Below are positions 23,794 to 32,567 of a stretch of 64,000 nucleotides of DNA, piece after piece. The DNA lies in assembly GCF_030332225.1 (NCBI RefSeq), contig NZ_JAOWIF010000031.1:124001-188000 (forward strand), in the 5' to 3' direction. The number at the start of each line of letters is the position of its first letter. Position 1 is the first letter of the stretch. The notes beneath the pieces were generated by a model, which ran no database searches, was not told the DNA's origin, and saw only the letters and a program-made list of their open reading frames with translations. Source of the DNA: Citrobacter sp. Cu233. Lineage in GTDB: Bacteria > Pseudomonadota > Gammaproteobacteria > Enterobacterales > Enterobacteriaceae. The position numbers and the translations under genes are program-made.

Positions 23794-24129
23794 ATGGAAA
23801 AAGAACGCATCATTCAGGAATTTGTGCCGGGAAAACAGGTCACGCTGGCGCATCTGATTGCGCACCCCGGTGAAGAACTGGCGAAAAAGATCGGCGTTCC
23901 CGAAGCGGGTGCTATCGGCATCATGACGCTGACGCCGGGAGAAACCGCGATGATTGCCGGTGATTTTGCTATGAAGGCAGCAGATGTACATATCGGTTTT
24001 CTCGATAGATTCAGCGGTGCGCTGGTGATCTACGGCTCTGTTGGTGCGGTCGAAGAAGCATTATTACAGACCGTTAGCGGCCTGGGTCGGGTATTAAATT
24101 TCACTTTGTGCAACCTGACAAAAAGTTAA
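23794..24129 (+). CDS. eutS: Ethanolamine microcompartment shell protein EutS
   Basis: First gene of the eut operon. A circularly permuted BMC-domain protein of 111 residues that forms hexamers in the shell. Gly39, the residue linked to the bent EutS hexamer of E. coli, is present (PEAGAIGIM). Ribosome site GGCGGTGA. The 158 bp between maeB and eutS must hold the operon promoter, which in Salmonella and E. coli is activated by EutR with ethanolamine and adenosylcobalamin. I could not pinpoint the EutR site. Confidence 0.96.
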   Translation: MEKERIIQEFVPGKQVTLAHLIAHPGEELAKKIGVPEAGAIGIMTLTPGETAMIAGDFAMKAADVHIGFLDRFSGALVIYGSVGAVEEALLQTVSGLGRVLNFTLCNLTKS

Positions 24130-24141
24130 TCAGAGGCGGCG

Positions 24142-24621
24142 ATGAAACGTATTGCTTTTGTCGGTACGGTCGGGGCGGGGAAAACAACGCTTTTTAATGC
24201 GCTCCAGGGAAATTATTCCCTCGCCAGAAAAACGCAGGCCGTGGAGTTTAATGAAAACGGTGATATCGATACACCCGGAGAATATTTTAGCCATCCGCGC
24301 TGGTATCACGCCTTAATTACCACGCTGCAAGATGTTGATACGTTGATTTATATACACGCGGCAAATGATAAAGAAAGTCGCTTACCTGCCGGGCTGTTGG
24401 ATATCGGCGCCAGTAAACGACAAATCGCCGTTATCAGCAAAACGGACATGCCGGATGCCGACGTCGCCGCAACGCGACAACTACTTCGCGGGATAGGGTT
24501 CCAGGAGCCAATTTTTGAACTCAATAGCCATGACCCGCGCAGCGTGCAGCACCTGGTGGATTATCTGACTGAGCTCAGCCAAAAGGAGGAAAGGGCAGGT
24601 GAAAAAACTCATCACAGCTAA
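24142..24621 (+). CDS. eutP: EutP, P-loop acetate kinase of ethanolamine utilisation
   Basis: 159-residue P-loop protein with Walker A GTVGAGKTTL at residues 7-17 and the NTP-binding SKTDMPDAD motif. Salmonella EutP has acetate kinase activity. It starts 12 bases after eutS with AGAGGCGGCG upstream, and its 3' end overlaps eutQ by 23 bases, implying translational coupling. Confidence 0.95.
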   Translation: MKRIAFVGTVGAGKTTLFNALQGNYSLARKTQAVEFNENGDIDTPGEYFSHPRWYHALITTLQDVDTLIYIHAANDKESRLPAGLLDIGASKRQIAVISKTDMPDADVAATRQLLRGIGFQEPIFELNSHDPRSVQHLVDYLTELSQKEERAGEKTHHS

Positions 24622-25306
24622 CGATATTCGTGCGGCCCACGCACGCGGCGAACAGGAATTGTCGGTTGTTCTGCGCGCCAGCATCATCACCCCGGAGGCT
24701 CGCGAGGTTGCGGAGCTGCTGGGCGTCACTATCACTGAATGCGATGAATCAGCGCCAGTTGCAGCAACTGCCGCTGCGGCCGCTCCAGTGGATGATGGCA
24801 AATCGGAAAGTCAGCGCATTCGCGAAACCATCATCGCGCAACTGCCGGAAGGGCAGTTCACCGAAAGTCTGGTCGCGCAGCTGATGGATAAAGTCATGAA
24901 GGAGAAGCAGTCGCTGGAGCAGGGCGGAATGCAGCCGAGCTTCACGTCGGTTACCGGCAAGGGCGGCGTGAAGGTCATTGACGGCAGCAGTGTGAAGTTT
25001 GGTCGTTTTGACGGTGCTCAACCGCACTGCGTCGGCTTAACCGACTTAGTGACCGATCAGGACGGCAGTAGCATGGCCGCCGGCTTCATGCAGTGGGATA
25101 ACGCGTTTTTCCCATGGACGCTGAATTACGACGAAATCGACATGATTCTGGAAGGCGAACTGCACGTTCGTCATGAAGGCGAAACCATGATTGCGAAAGC
25201 CGGGGATGTGATGTTTATCCCGAAGGGTTCCAGCATCGAGTTTGGTACGCCATCGACTGTGAAATTCCTGTATGTGGCCTGGCCTGCGAACTGGCAGTCC
25301 TGCTAA
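24599..25306 (+). CDS. eutQ: EutQ, cupin-fold acetate kinase
   Basis: 235-residue protein: a variable N-terminal part (residues 1-about 100, with an alanine-rich stretch near 58-65) and a C-terminal cupin domain (about 120-230, with HCVGLTDL, GELHVRHEGE, GDVMFIPKGS). EutQ is reported as a second acetate kinase and helps microcompartment assembly in Salmonella. It starts with GTG after GGAGGAAAGG, within the end of eutP. Confidence 0.95.
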   Translation: MKKLITANDIRAAHARGEQELSVVLRASIITPEAREVAELLGVTITECDESAPVAATAAAAAPVDDGKSESQRIRETIIAQLPEGQFTESLVAQLMDKVMKEKQSLEQGGMQPSFTSVTGKGGVKVIDGSSVKFGRFDGAQPHCVGLTDLVTDQDGSSMAAGFMQWDNAFFPWTLNYDEIDMILEGELHVRHEGETMIAKAGDVMFIPKGSSIEFGTPSTVKFLYVAWPANWQSC

Positions 25307-25315
25307 GGCGGATGT

Positions 25316-26119
25316 ATGAAGGATTTCATTACCGAAGCATGGCTCAGAGCGAACCATACGCTCAGCGAAGGGGCTGAAATTCACCTCCCCGCTGATGCTC
25401 GCCTGACGCCGTCTGCCCGGGAGTTGCTGGAAAGCCGTCGTCTGCGCATTAAGTATATCGACGAGCAGGGAAGCTTGTTTGTTGACGACGAGGAACAGCA
25501 GCCGCAGCCGGTGCATGGTTTAACCAGCAGCGATACACATCCGCAGGCGACCTGCGAGCTGTGTCATCAACCGGTGGCGAAGAAACCTGACACGTTGACG
25601 CATCTGACGGCAGACAAGATGGTTGCCAAAAGCGATCCGCGACTGGGATTTCGTGCGGCGCTGGACAGCACCATTGGTTTGGCGGTGTGGCTGCAGATTG
25701 AACTGGTGGAGCCGTGGCAGCCATGGCTGGCGGATATCCGCTCACGTTTGGGCAACATTATGCGTGCCGATGCCATGGACGAACCGCTGTCCGCGCAGTC
25801 AATCGTCGGTTTAAGCGACGAAGATTTACACCGACTCTCGCACCAGCCGCTGCGTTACCTGGACCACGATCATCTGGTGCCGGAAGCCAGCCACGGTCGT
25901 GACGCTGCACTGCTTAATCTGCTGCGCACCAAAGTACGTGAAACGGAAACCGTAGCGGCGCAGGTGTTTATCACCCGCAGTTTTGAAGTATTGCGACCGG
26001 ACATTTTGCAGGCGCTGAATCGCCTGTCGAGTACGGTCTACGTGATGATGATTCTGAGTGTGGCGAAGCATCCGCTAAGCGTCAGCCAAATCCAACAGCG
26101 ACTGGGGGAGAAGCAATGA
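25316..26119 (+). CDS. eutT: Cobalamin adenosyltransferase EutT
   Basis: 267-residue ATP:cob(I)alamin adenosyltransferase that makes adenosylcobalamin for EutBC. In Salmonella the ferrous-iron site is the motif H67-X11-C79-C80-X2-C83. Here His67, Cys80 and Cys83 are present ([13 protein letters not shown]), but residue 79 is Thr. The C-terminal two thirds carry the PduO-like helical core (ATP site around [12 protein letters not shown]). The stop overlaps the eutD start by four bases (ATGA). Confidence 0.95.
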   Translation: MKDFITEAWLRANHTLSEGAEIHLPADARLTPSARELLESRRLRIKYIDEQGSLFVDDEEQQPQPVHGLTSSDTHPQATCELCHQPVAKKPDTLTHLTADKMVAKSDPRLGFRAALDSTIGLAVWLQIELVEPWQPWLADIRSRLGNIMRADAMDEPLSAQSIVGLSDEDLHRLSHQPLRYLDHDHLVPEASHGRDAALLNLLRTKVRETETVAAQVFITRSFEVLRPDILQALNRLSSTVYVMMILSVAKHPLSVSQIQQRLGEKQ

Positions 26120-27132
26120 TCATTGAACGTGCTCGCCAACTCGCTCAGCGCGCACCCGCTCGGGTAGTGTTCCCGGATGCGCTGGATGTTCGGGTGTTGA
26201 AAGCCGCGAACTACCTGCATCAGCACGGGTTGGCGCATCCCATTCTCGTCGCCAGCCCGTTCGCGCTGCGCCAGTTTGCTCTCAGCCACCGCGTGGCAAT
26301 GGACGGTATTCAGGTGATCGACCCACAAAGCAACCCGCAAATGCGAGAGGAATTTGCGCTGCGTTGGCTGGCTCGTGCGGGAGAGAAAACGCCGCCTGAT
26401 GCACTTGAGAAACTCAACGATCCGCTAATGTTCGCCGCCGCGATGGTCAGCGCAGGTAAAGCCGATGTGTGTATTGCGGGCAACCTGTCATCAACCGCGA
26501 ATGTGCTGCGTGCAGGGCTACGCATCATTGGGTTACAGCCGGGATGCAAAACGCTGTCGTCGATTTTCCTGATGCTGCCGCAGTACCTCGGGCCGTCATT
26601 AGGGTTTGCCGATTGCAGCGTGGTGCCGCAGCCAACTGCTGCGCAGTTAGCGGATATTGCGATTGCCAGTGCGCAGACCTGGCAGGCCATTACCGGAGAA
26701 GAACCGCGTGTCGCCATGCTGTCCTTTTCAAGTAATGGCAGCGCGCGCCATCCCAACGTGGCCAACGTGCAGCAGGCCACGGACATCGTTCGTGAACGCG
26801 CACCGCAGCTTACTGTTGATGGTGAACTGCAGTTTGATGCCGCTTTTGTACCGGATGTCGCCGCGCAAAAAGCGCCTGCCAGCCCGCTACACGGCAATGC
26901 CAATGTGATGGTCTTTCCGTCACTGGAGGCAGGCAACATTGGTTACAAAATCGCTCAGCGCCTGGGAGGGTATCGTGCTGTCGGTCCGTTGATTCAAGGG
27001 CTTGCCGCACCGCTTCATGACCTTTCTCGCGGCTGTAGCGTACAGGAAATTATCGAACTGGCGTTGGTGGCAGCAGTGCCGCGCCAGACTGACGTGAGTC
27101 GTGAAGACGCCTCACAAACACTGGTTGTTTAG
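26116..27132 (+). CDS. eutD: Phosphotransacetylase EutD
   Basis: 338-residue phosphate acetyltransferase converting acetyl-CoA to acetyl phosphate and recycling CoA inside the microcompartment. The N-terminal helix ([16 protein letters not shown]) resembles an encapsulation peptide. The PTA core shows the [15 protein letters not shown] and [16 protein letters not shown] motifs near residues 130 and 275. Translation is coupled to eutT by the ATGA overlap. Confidence 0.95.
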   Translation: MIIERARQLAQRAPARVVFPDALDVRVLKAANYLHQHGLAHPILVASPFALRQFALSHRVAMDGIQVIDPQSNPQMREEFALRWLARAGEKTPPDALEKLNDPLMFAAAMVSAGKADVCIAGNLSSTANVLRAGLRIIGLQPGCKTLSSIFLMLPQYLGPSLGFADCSVVPQPTAAQLADIAIASAQTWQAITGEEPRVAMLSFSSNGSARHPNVANVQQATDIVRERAPQLTVDGELQFDAAFVPDVAAQKAPASPLHGNANVMVFPSLEAGNIGYKIAQRLGGYRAVGPLIQGLAAPLHDLSRGCSVQEIIELALVAAVPRQTDVSREDASQTLVV

Positions 27133-27171
27133 GTCCCGTTCTGGACCCCTTCTACTTAAGAGGAAAGCACA

Positions 27172-27465
27172 ATGGAAGCATTAGGAATGATTGAAACCCG
27201 GGGCCTGGTTGCACTGATTGAGGCTTCTGACGCAATGGTTAAAGCGGCACGCGTGAAACTGGTTGGCGTGAAGCAGATCGGTGGCGGTCTGGTTACTGCA
27301 ATGGTTCGTGGCGACGTGGCGGCCTGCAAAGCGGCAACGGATGCGGGCGCAGCTGCAGCACAGCGCATTGGTGAACTGGTTTCTGTACACGTGATTCCGC
27401 GCCCGCATGGCGATCTGGAAGAAGTCTTCCCGATCAGCTTTAAAGGCGATAGCAACGACATGTAA
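27172..27465 (+). CDS. eutM: Major hexameric shell protein EutM
   Basis: 97-residue canonical BMC-domain protein that tiles the facets of the Eut microcompartment. It begins [20 protein letters not shown], almost identical to E. coli and Salmonella EutM, with the pore loop around [11 protein letters not shown]. Residue 41 is Val where I recall Cys in E. coli. Ribosome site AAGAGGAAAGC. A 9-bp hairpin follows the stop. Confidence 0.97.
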   Translation: MEALGMIETRGLVALIEASDAMVKAARVKLVGVKQIGGGLVTAMVRGDVAACKAATDAGAAAAQRIGELVSVHVIPRPHGDLEEVFPISFKGDSNDM

Positions 27466-27474
27466 GTAGTCCAT

Positions 27475-27501
27475 GTGACGCCACATCATTGCTGGCGTCA
27501 C
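27475..27501 (+). other. Hairpin between eutM and eutN
   Basis: Perfect inverted repeat GTGACGCCA / TGGCGTCAC with a nine-base loop, 9 bases after the eutM stop, in an unusually long 110-bp internal gap of an otherwise tightly packed operon. No T run follows, so it is more likely an RNA-processing or 3'-stabilising element than a terminator. Confidence 0.6.
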
Positions 27502-27575
27502 CCTCTCTCCTTTTCACATTACCTTCTGCGGAGGGTAGGGGGAGGTTTTACCTGAAATATGCCACGGAGGCGGGT

Positions 27576-27863
27576 ATGAAACTGGCAATCGTCACAGGAC
27601 AAATCGTTTGTACCGTACGCCATCAGGGACTTGCGCACGATAAGTTGCTGATGGTGGAAATGATTGATGCCCAGGGAAATCCTGACGGGCAGTGTGCTGT
27701 TGCGATCGACAGCATCGGAGCGGGAAACGGAGAGTGGGTTCTGCTGGTCAGTGGAAGCTCCGCCCGTCAGGCGCACCATAACGAATCATCGCCTGTCGAT
27801 CTGTGCGTGATTGGCATTGTCGATGAAGTGGTGGCAGGTGGTCAGGTGATCTTCCACAAATAA
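27576..27863 (+). CDS. eutN: Pentameric shell vertex protein EutN
   Basis: 95-residue BMV/EutN-CcmL family protein that forms the vertices of the shell. It begins MKLAIVTGQIVCTVRH and has the family motif GIVDEVVAGGQVIF at the end. The ATG after CGGAGGCGGG gives the family length; a longer in-frame reading from an upstream TTG covers the hairpin region and is not credible. Confidence 0.96.
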   Translation: MKLAIVTGQIVCTVRHQGLAHDKLLMVEMIDAQGNPDGQCAVAIDSIGAGNGEWVLLVSGSSARQAHHNESSPVDLCVIGIVDEVVAGGQVIFHK

Positions 27864-27874
27864 GGCAGAAAATC

Positions 27875-29278
27875 ATGAATCAACAGGATATTGAACAGGT
27901 CGTGAAAGCGGTGCTGCTGAAAATGAAAGACAGCAGCCAGCCCGTTAATGCCGTTCAAGAAATGGGCGTTTTTGCCTCCCTGGATGACGCAGTGGCGGCC
28001 GCAAAACTGGCCCAGCAAGGGCTGAAAAGCGTCGCTATGCGTCAGTTAGCCATTCACGCCATTCGTGAAGCGGGCGAAAAACACGCCAGAGAATTAGCGG
28101 AATTTGCCGTCAGTGAAACCGGCATGGGACGCGTTGAAGATAAATTTGCCAAAAACGTGGCGCAGGCACGCGGCACGCCGGGCGTGGAATGCTTGTCTCC
28201 ACAGGTACTGACCGGCGATAACGGCCTGACGCTGATTGAAAACGCGCCGTGGGGCGTAGTGGCGTCGGTAACGCCGTCCACCAACCCGGCTGCGACCGTC
28301 ATTAATAACGCCATCAGTCTGATTGCCGCCGGCAACAGCGTGGTTTTTGCGCCGCATCCGGCAGCAAAAGGCGTTTCTCAGCGCGCGATCGGCCTGCTTA
28401 ACCAGGCTGTAGTGGCTGCGGGTGGTCCGGCAAACCTGCTGGTTACCGTTGCCAATCCGGATATCGAAACCGCTCAGCGTCTGTTCAAGTATCCAGGCAT
28501 TGGCCTGCTGGTGGTTACCGGCGGTGAAGCGGTGGTGGAATCTGCGCGTAAGCACACCAACAAACGTCTGATTGCCGCAGGTGCAGGTAACCCACCGGTG
28601 GTGGTGGATGAAACCGCCGATTTGGCTCGCGCCGCGCAATCCATCGTCAAAGGTGCGTCGTTTGATAACAACATTATCTGCGCCGATGAAAAAGTGTTGA
28701 TCGTCGTGGATAGCGTTGCTGACGAGCTGATGCGTCTGATGGAAGGCCAGCACGCGGTCAAACTGACGACCGCTCAGGCTGAACAGCTGCAGCCGGTACT
28801 GCTTAAAAACGTCGACGAACGCGGTAAAGGCACGGTCAGCCGTGACTGGGTCGGGCGCGATGCGGCAAAAATCGCCGCAGCGATTGGCCTGAACGTCCCG
28901 GAGCAAACCTGCTTATTGTTCGTCGAAACCTCCGCCACGCATCCGTTTGCGGTGACTGAACTGATGATGCCGGTGCTGCCGGTAGTGCGGGTGGCTAACG
29001 TTGACGAAGCCATTGCGCTGGCGGTCACGCTCGAAGGTGGTTGCCACCATACGGCGGCGATGCACTCACGCAATATCGACAACATGAACCGCATGGCTAA
29101 TGCCATCGATACCAGCATTTTCGTCAAGAACGGACCGTGCATTGCCGGTCTTGGACTGGGCGGCGAAGGCTGGACCACCATGACCATTACCACGCCAACC
29201 GGGGAAGGGGTGACCAGTGCGCGCACGTTTGTACGCCTGCGTCGCTGTGTGTTGGTGGACGCCTTCAGAATTGTATAA
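27875..29278 (+). CDS. eutE: Acetylating acetaldehyde dehydrogenase EutE
   Basis: 467-residue NAD and CoA-dependent dehydrogenase converting acetaldehyde from EutBC into acetyl-CoA. The N-terminal 18 residues (MNQQDIEQVVKAVLLKMK) form a typical amphipathic encapsulation peptide, followed by a linker and the aldehyde dehydrogenase fold. The catalytic cysteine lies in SFDNNIICADEKV near residue 270, and the NAD-binding motif is VTGGEAVVE. Eleven bases after eutN. Confidence 0.97.
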   Translation: MNQQDIEQVVKAVLLKMKDSSQPVNAVQEMGVFASLDDAVAAAKLAQQGLKSVAMRQLAIHAIREAGEKHARELAEFAVSETGMGRVEDKFAKNVAQARGTPGVECLSPQVLTGDNGLTLIENAPWGVVASVTPSTNPAATVINNAISLIAAGNSVVFAPHPAAKGVSQRAIGLLNQAVVAAGGPANLLVTVANPDIETAQRLFKYPGIGLLVVTGGEAVVESARKHTNKRLIAAGAGNPPVVVDETADLARAAQSIVKGASFDNNIICADEKVLIVVDSVADELMRLMEGQHAVKLTTAQAEQLQPVLLKNVDERGKGTVSRDWVGRDAAKIAAAIGLNVPEQTCLLFVETSATHPFAVTELMMPVLPVVRVANVDEAIALAVTLEGGCHHTAAMHSRNIDNMNRMANAIDTSIFVKNGPCIAGLGLGGEGWTTMTITTPTGEGVTSARTFVRLRRCVLVDAFRIV

Positions 29279-29290
29279 GGAGTGAAAGAG

Positions 29291-30130
29291 ATGGCGCACG
29301 ACGAACAGCTTTGGCTCACACCCAGACTGCAAAAAGCGGCAACGTTATGTAACCAGACGCCCGCTGCGAGCGATTCACCGCTGTGGCTGGGCGTTGATTT
29401 GGGAACCTGCGATGTGGTGTCGATGGTTGTCGACAGCGACGGGCAGCCGGTTGCGGTCTGTCTGGACTGGGCTGATGTTGTGCGTGATGGCATCGTTTGG
29501 GATTTCTTCGGTGCGGTGACCATCGTTCGTCGCCATCTCGATACGCTTGAACAACAGTTAGGTTGTCGTTTTACCCATGCGGCGACCTCGTTCCCGCCGG
29601 GAACGGACCCGCGTATTTCCATCAACGTGCTGGAGTCCGCCGGACTTGAGGTTAGCCATGTTCTGGATGAGCCAACCGCCGTGGCGGATCTGCTAAAGCT
29701 GGATAACGCCGGAGTCGTCGATATTGGTGGTGGTACGACCGGGATCGCCATTGTGAAGCAGGGCAAAGTGACCTACTCCGCCGACGAGGCGACCGGTGGA
29801 CACCACATATCCCTGACGCTGGCCGGAAATCGCCGCATTCAGCTCGAAGAAGCTGAGCAGTACAAGCGCAGCAACGGTAAAGAAATTTGGCCGGTGGTGA
29901 AGCCGGTCTACGAAAAGATGGCGGAAATCGTAGCTCACCATATTGCAGGACAGGGAGTTACCGATTTATGGCTAGCCGGTGGTTCCTGCATGCAGCCGGG
30001 AGTCGATGAGCTGTTCCGTAAGCGTTTTCCGGAACTGCACGTGCACTTACCGCAGCACAGCCTGTTCATGACCCCGCTGGCGATTGCAAATAGCGGAAAA
30101 GAAAAAGCGGAAGGAATCTATGCAAGCTGA
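29291..30130 (+). CDS. eutJ: EutJ, Hsp70-like ATPase of ethanolamine utilisation
   Basis: 279-residue actin/Hsp70-fold protein of unclear role, proposed to act as a chaperone for microcompartment enzymes. Phosphate-binding motifs LGVDLGTCDVVSMVVD (about residue 33) and VVDIGGGTTGIAIV (about 140) are visible. I choose the ATG (MAHDEQLW) seven bases after AGGAG over a GTG three codons upstream. Overlaps the start of eutG by 11 bases. Confidence 0.93.
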   Translation: MAHDEQLWLTPRLQKAATLCNQTPAASDSPLWLGVDLGTCDVVSMVVDSDGQPVAVCLDWADVVRDGIVWDFFGAVTIVRRHLDTLEQQLGCRFTHAATSFPPGTDPRISINVLESAGLEVSHVLDEPTAVADLLKLDNAGVVDIGGGTTGIAIVKQGKVTYSADEATGGHHISLTLAGNRRIQLEEAEQYKRSNGKEIWPVVKPVYEKMAEIVAHHIAGQGVTDLWLAGGSCMQPGVDELFRKRFPELHVHLPQHSLFMTPLAIANSGKEKAEGIYAS

Positions 30131-31307
30131 ATTGCAGACCGCGCTCTTTCAGGCATTTGACACCCTGAATCTGCAACGCGTTAAAACGTTTAGTGTTCCC
30201 CCTGTCACATTGTGCGGATTGGGTGCGCTCAGCATCTGCGGGCAGGAAGCGCAAACGCGCGGACTGACGCATATGTTCGTCATGGTGGATAGCTTCCTGC
30301 ATCAGGCGGGAATGACTGCCTCGCTTGAACGTAGCCTGGCGATGAAAGGTGTGGCGATGACGCTGTGGCCGTGCCCAGTGGGCGAACCGTGCATCACTGA
30401 TGTCTGCGCTGCGGTAGCGCAACTGCGTGAATCGAAGTGCGACGGCGTCGTGGCCTTTGGCGGCGGCTCCGTGCTGGATGCCGCCAAAGCGGTGGCACTG
30501 CTGGTGACCAATCCGACCCAGACGCTGGCTGACATGGACGAACGCAGCGTGTTATGCCCACGGTTGCCACTGATTGCCGTACCGACCACAGCTGGAACAG
30601 GCTCAGAAACGACCAACGTCACGGTGATTATTGATGCCGCGACAGGGCTGAAGAAAGTGCTGGCGCATGCCACGCTGATGCCGGATGTGGCGATTCTGGA
30701 TGCTGCGCTAACGGAAGGTGTGCCTGCGCACGTGACGGCAATGACCGGCATCGATGCGCTGACCCATGCAGTTGAAGCATATAGCGCCCTGAACGCGACG
30801 CCGTTTACCGACAGCCTGGCGATTGGCGCGATTGCGATGATCGGCAAATCGCTGCCGAAAGCGGTGGGCTACGGCCATGATCTGGCGGCGCGTGAAAGCA
30901 TGTTACTGGCATCCTGTATGGCAGGAATGGCGTTTTCCAGTGCCGGGCTGGGCTTGTGTCACGCGATGGCGCACCAGCCGGGTGCGACGCTGCACATTCC
31001 TCACGGGCAGGCTAATGCCATGCTGTTACCCACGGTAATGGGGTTTAACCGCATGGTGTGCCGTGAGCGCTTCAGCCATATCGGGCGGGCATTAACCAAT
31101 AAGAAATCAGACGATCGTGACGCCATCAGCGCTGTTAGCGATCTGATTAACGAAGTGGGCCAGACCAAACGACTCTCTGACGTTGGTGCTGAACCCGCGC
31201 ATTACAGCGCATGGGCACACGCTGCGCTGGAGGACATTTGTATTCGCAGTAACCCACGAACCGCTACGCAGGCCGACATTATCGCGTTGTATGCGGCGGC
31301 ACAATAA
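30120..31307 (+). CDS. eutG: Iron-type alcohol dehydrogenase EutG
   Basis: 395-residue iron-containing alcohol dehydrogenase that reduces acetaldehyde to ethanol and regenerates NAD inside the microcompartment. It shows an N-terminal encapsulation-like helix (MQAELQTALFQAFDTL), the NAD site FGGGSVLDAAKA near residue 115, and metal-ligand region motifs MTGIDALTHAVEAYSA and GLCHAMAHQPGA. The ATG after GGAAGGAA matches family length; upstream in-frame codons lie in eutJ. Confidence 0.95.
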   Translation: MQAELQTALFQAFDTLNLQRVKTFSVPPVTLCGLGALSICGQEAQTRGLTHMFVMVDSFLHQAGMTASLERSLAMKGVAMTLWPCPVGEPCITDVCAAVAQLRESKCDGVVAFGGGSVLDAAKAVALLVTNPTQTLADMDERSVLCPRLPLIAVPTTAGTGSETTNVTVIIDAATGLKKVLAHATLMPDVAILDAALTEGVPAHVTAMTGIDALTHAVEAYSALNATPFTDSLAIGAIAMIGKSLPKAVGYGHDLAARESMLLASCMAGMAFSSAGLGLCHAMAHQPGATLHIPHGQANAMLLPTVMGFNRMVCRERFSHIGRALTNKKSDDRDAISAVSDLINEVGQTKRLSDVGAEPAHYSAWAHAALEDICIRSNPRTATQADIIALYAAAQ

Positions 31308-31334
31308 ATACACATATGACAGGGAGTGAAGGTT

Positions 31335-32567
31335 ATGGGAATTAACGAAATCATCATGTACATCATGATGTTCTTTATGCTGATTGCCGCCGTGGACAGG
31401 ATCCTGTCGCAGTTCGGCGGTTCGGCACGCTTCCTCGGCAAGTTCGGTAAGAGTATTGAGGGATCGGGCGGTCAGTTTGAAGAAGGTTTTATGGCGATGG
31501 GCGCGCTGGGTCTGGCTATGGTCGGTATGACCGCGCTGGCGCCGGTACTGGCGCATGTACTCGGTCCGGTGATTATTCCGCTGTACGAAATGTTGGGCGC
31601 GAACCCGTCGATGTTTGCCGGAACGCTGCTGGCGTGCGATATGGGCGGTTTCTTCCTGGCGAAAGAACTGGCGGGCGGCGACGTTGCGGCGTGGCTCTAC
31701 TCTGGTCTGATCCTCGGGGCGATGATGGGGCCGACACTGGTGTTCTCCATTCCGGTTGCACTGGGGATTATTGAACCGTCTGACCGTCGTTATCTGGCGC
31801 TGGGCGTGCTGGCCGGTATCGTCACCATTCCTATTGGGTGTATTGCGGGTGGTTTGATAGCGATGTACTCCGGCGTCGAAATCAACGGGCAGCCGGTGGA
31901 ATTCACCTTTGCGCTGATCCTGATGAACATGATCCCGGTACTGATTGTTGCCGTGCTGGTGGCGCTGGGACTTAAATTCATTCCGGAAAAAATGATCAAC
32001 GGCTTCCAGATCTTCGCCAAGTTCCTGGTGGCACTGATCACCATCGGTCTGGCTGCGGCAGTGATTAAGTTCCTGCTCGGCTGGGAGCTGATCCCGGGTC
32101 TTGATCCTATCTTCATGGCTCCGGGAGACACGCCGGGTGAAGTGATGCGCGCCATCGAAGTTATCGGTTCTATCTCCTGCGTACTGCTTGGTGCGTACCC
32201 AATGGTACTGCTGCTGACTCGCTGGTTCGAAAAACCGCTGATGAGCGTTGGTAATCTGTTAAAAATCAATAATATTGCAGCTGCTGGTATGGTGGCGACG
32301 CTGGCGAACAACATCCCAATGTTCGGCATGATGAAGAATATGGATACCCGCGGCAAAGTGATCAACTGCGCCTTTGCGGTCTCTGCGGCCTTCGCTTTGG
32401 GTGACCACTTAGGCTTCGCCGCAGCGAACATGAACGCCATGATCTTCCCGATGATTGTCGGCAAGCTGATTGGCGGCGTGACGGCGATTGGTGTGGCTAT
32501 GCTGTTGGTACCGAAAGACGAAAACGTGTCTGCAGAAGTGGAAACCAACCCGGAGGCGCAATCGTGA
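31335..32567 (+). CDS. eutH: Ethanolamine transporter EutH
   Basis: 410-residue polytopic membrane protein with about ten hydrophobic segments, thought to bring in ethanolamine when external concentration or pH is low. It begins MGINEIIMYIMMFFMLIAAV and is nearly identical to E. coli EutH through the core; the last 12 residues differ. The ATG follows GTGAAGGTT; a GTG three codons upstream is less likely. The stop overlaps the GTG start of eutA. Confidence 0.95.
   Translation: MGINEIIMYIMMFFMLIAAVDRILSQFGGSARFLGKFGKSIEGSGGQFEEGFMAMGALGLAMVGMTALAPVLAHVLGPVIIPLYEMLGANPSMFAGTLLACDMGGFFLAKELAGGDVAAWLYSGLILGAMMGPTLVFSIPVALGIIEPSDRRYLALGVLAGIVTIPIGCIAGGLIAMYSGVEINGQPVEFTFALILMNMIPVLIVAVLVALGLKFIPEKMINGFQIFAKFLVALITIGLAAAVIKFLLGWELIPGLDPIFMAPGDTPGEVMRAIEVIGSISCVLLGAYPMVLLLTRWFEKPLMSVGNLLKINNIAAAGMVATLANNIPMFGMMKNMDTRGKVINCAFAVSAAFALGDHLGFAAANMNAMIFPMIVGKLIGGVTAIGVAMLLVPKDENVSAEVETNPEAQS

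Noticed and set aside
28774-29766. 330-codon open frame on the minus strand opposite eutE and eutJ
   Set aside because: Ser/Thr/Pro-rich translation typical of antisense frames in GC-rich genes; it crosses two well-supported eut genes.
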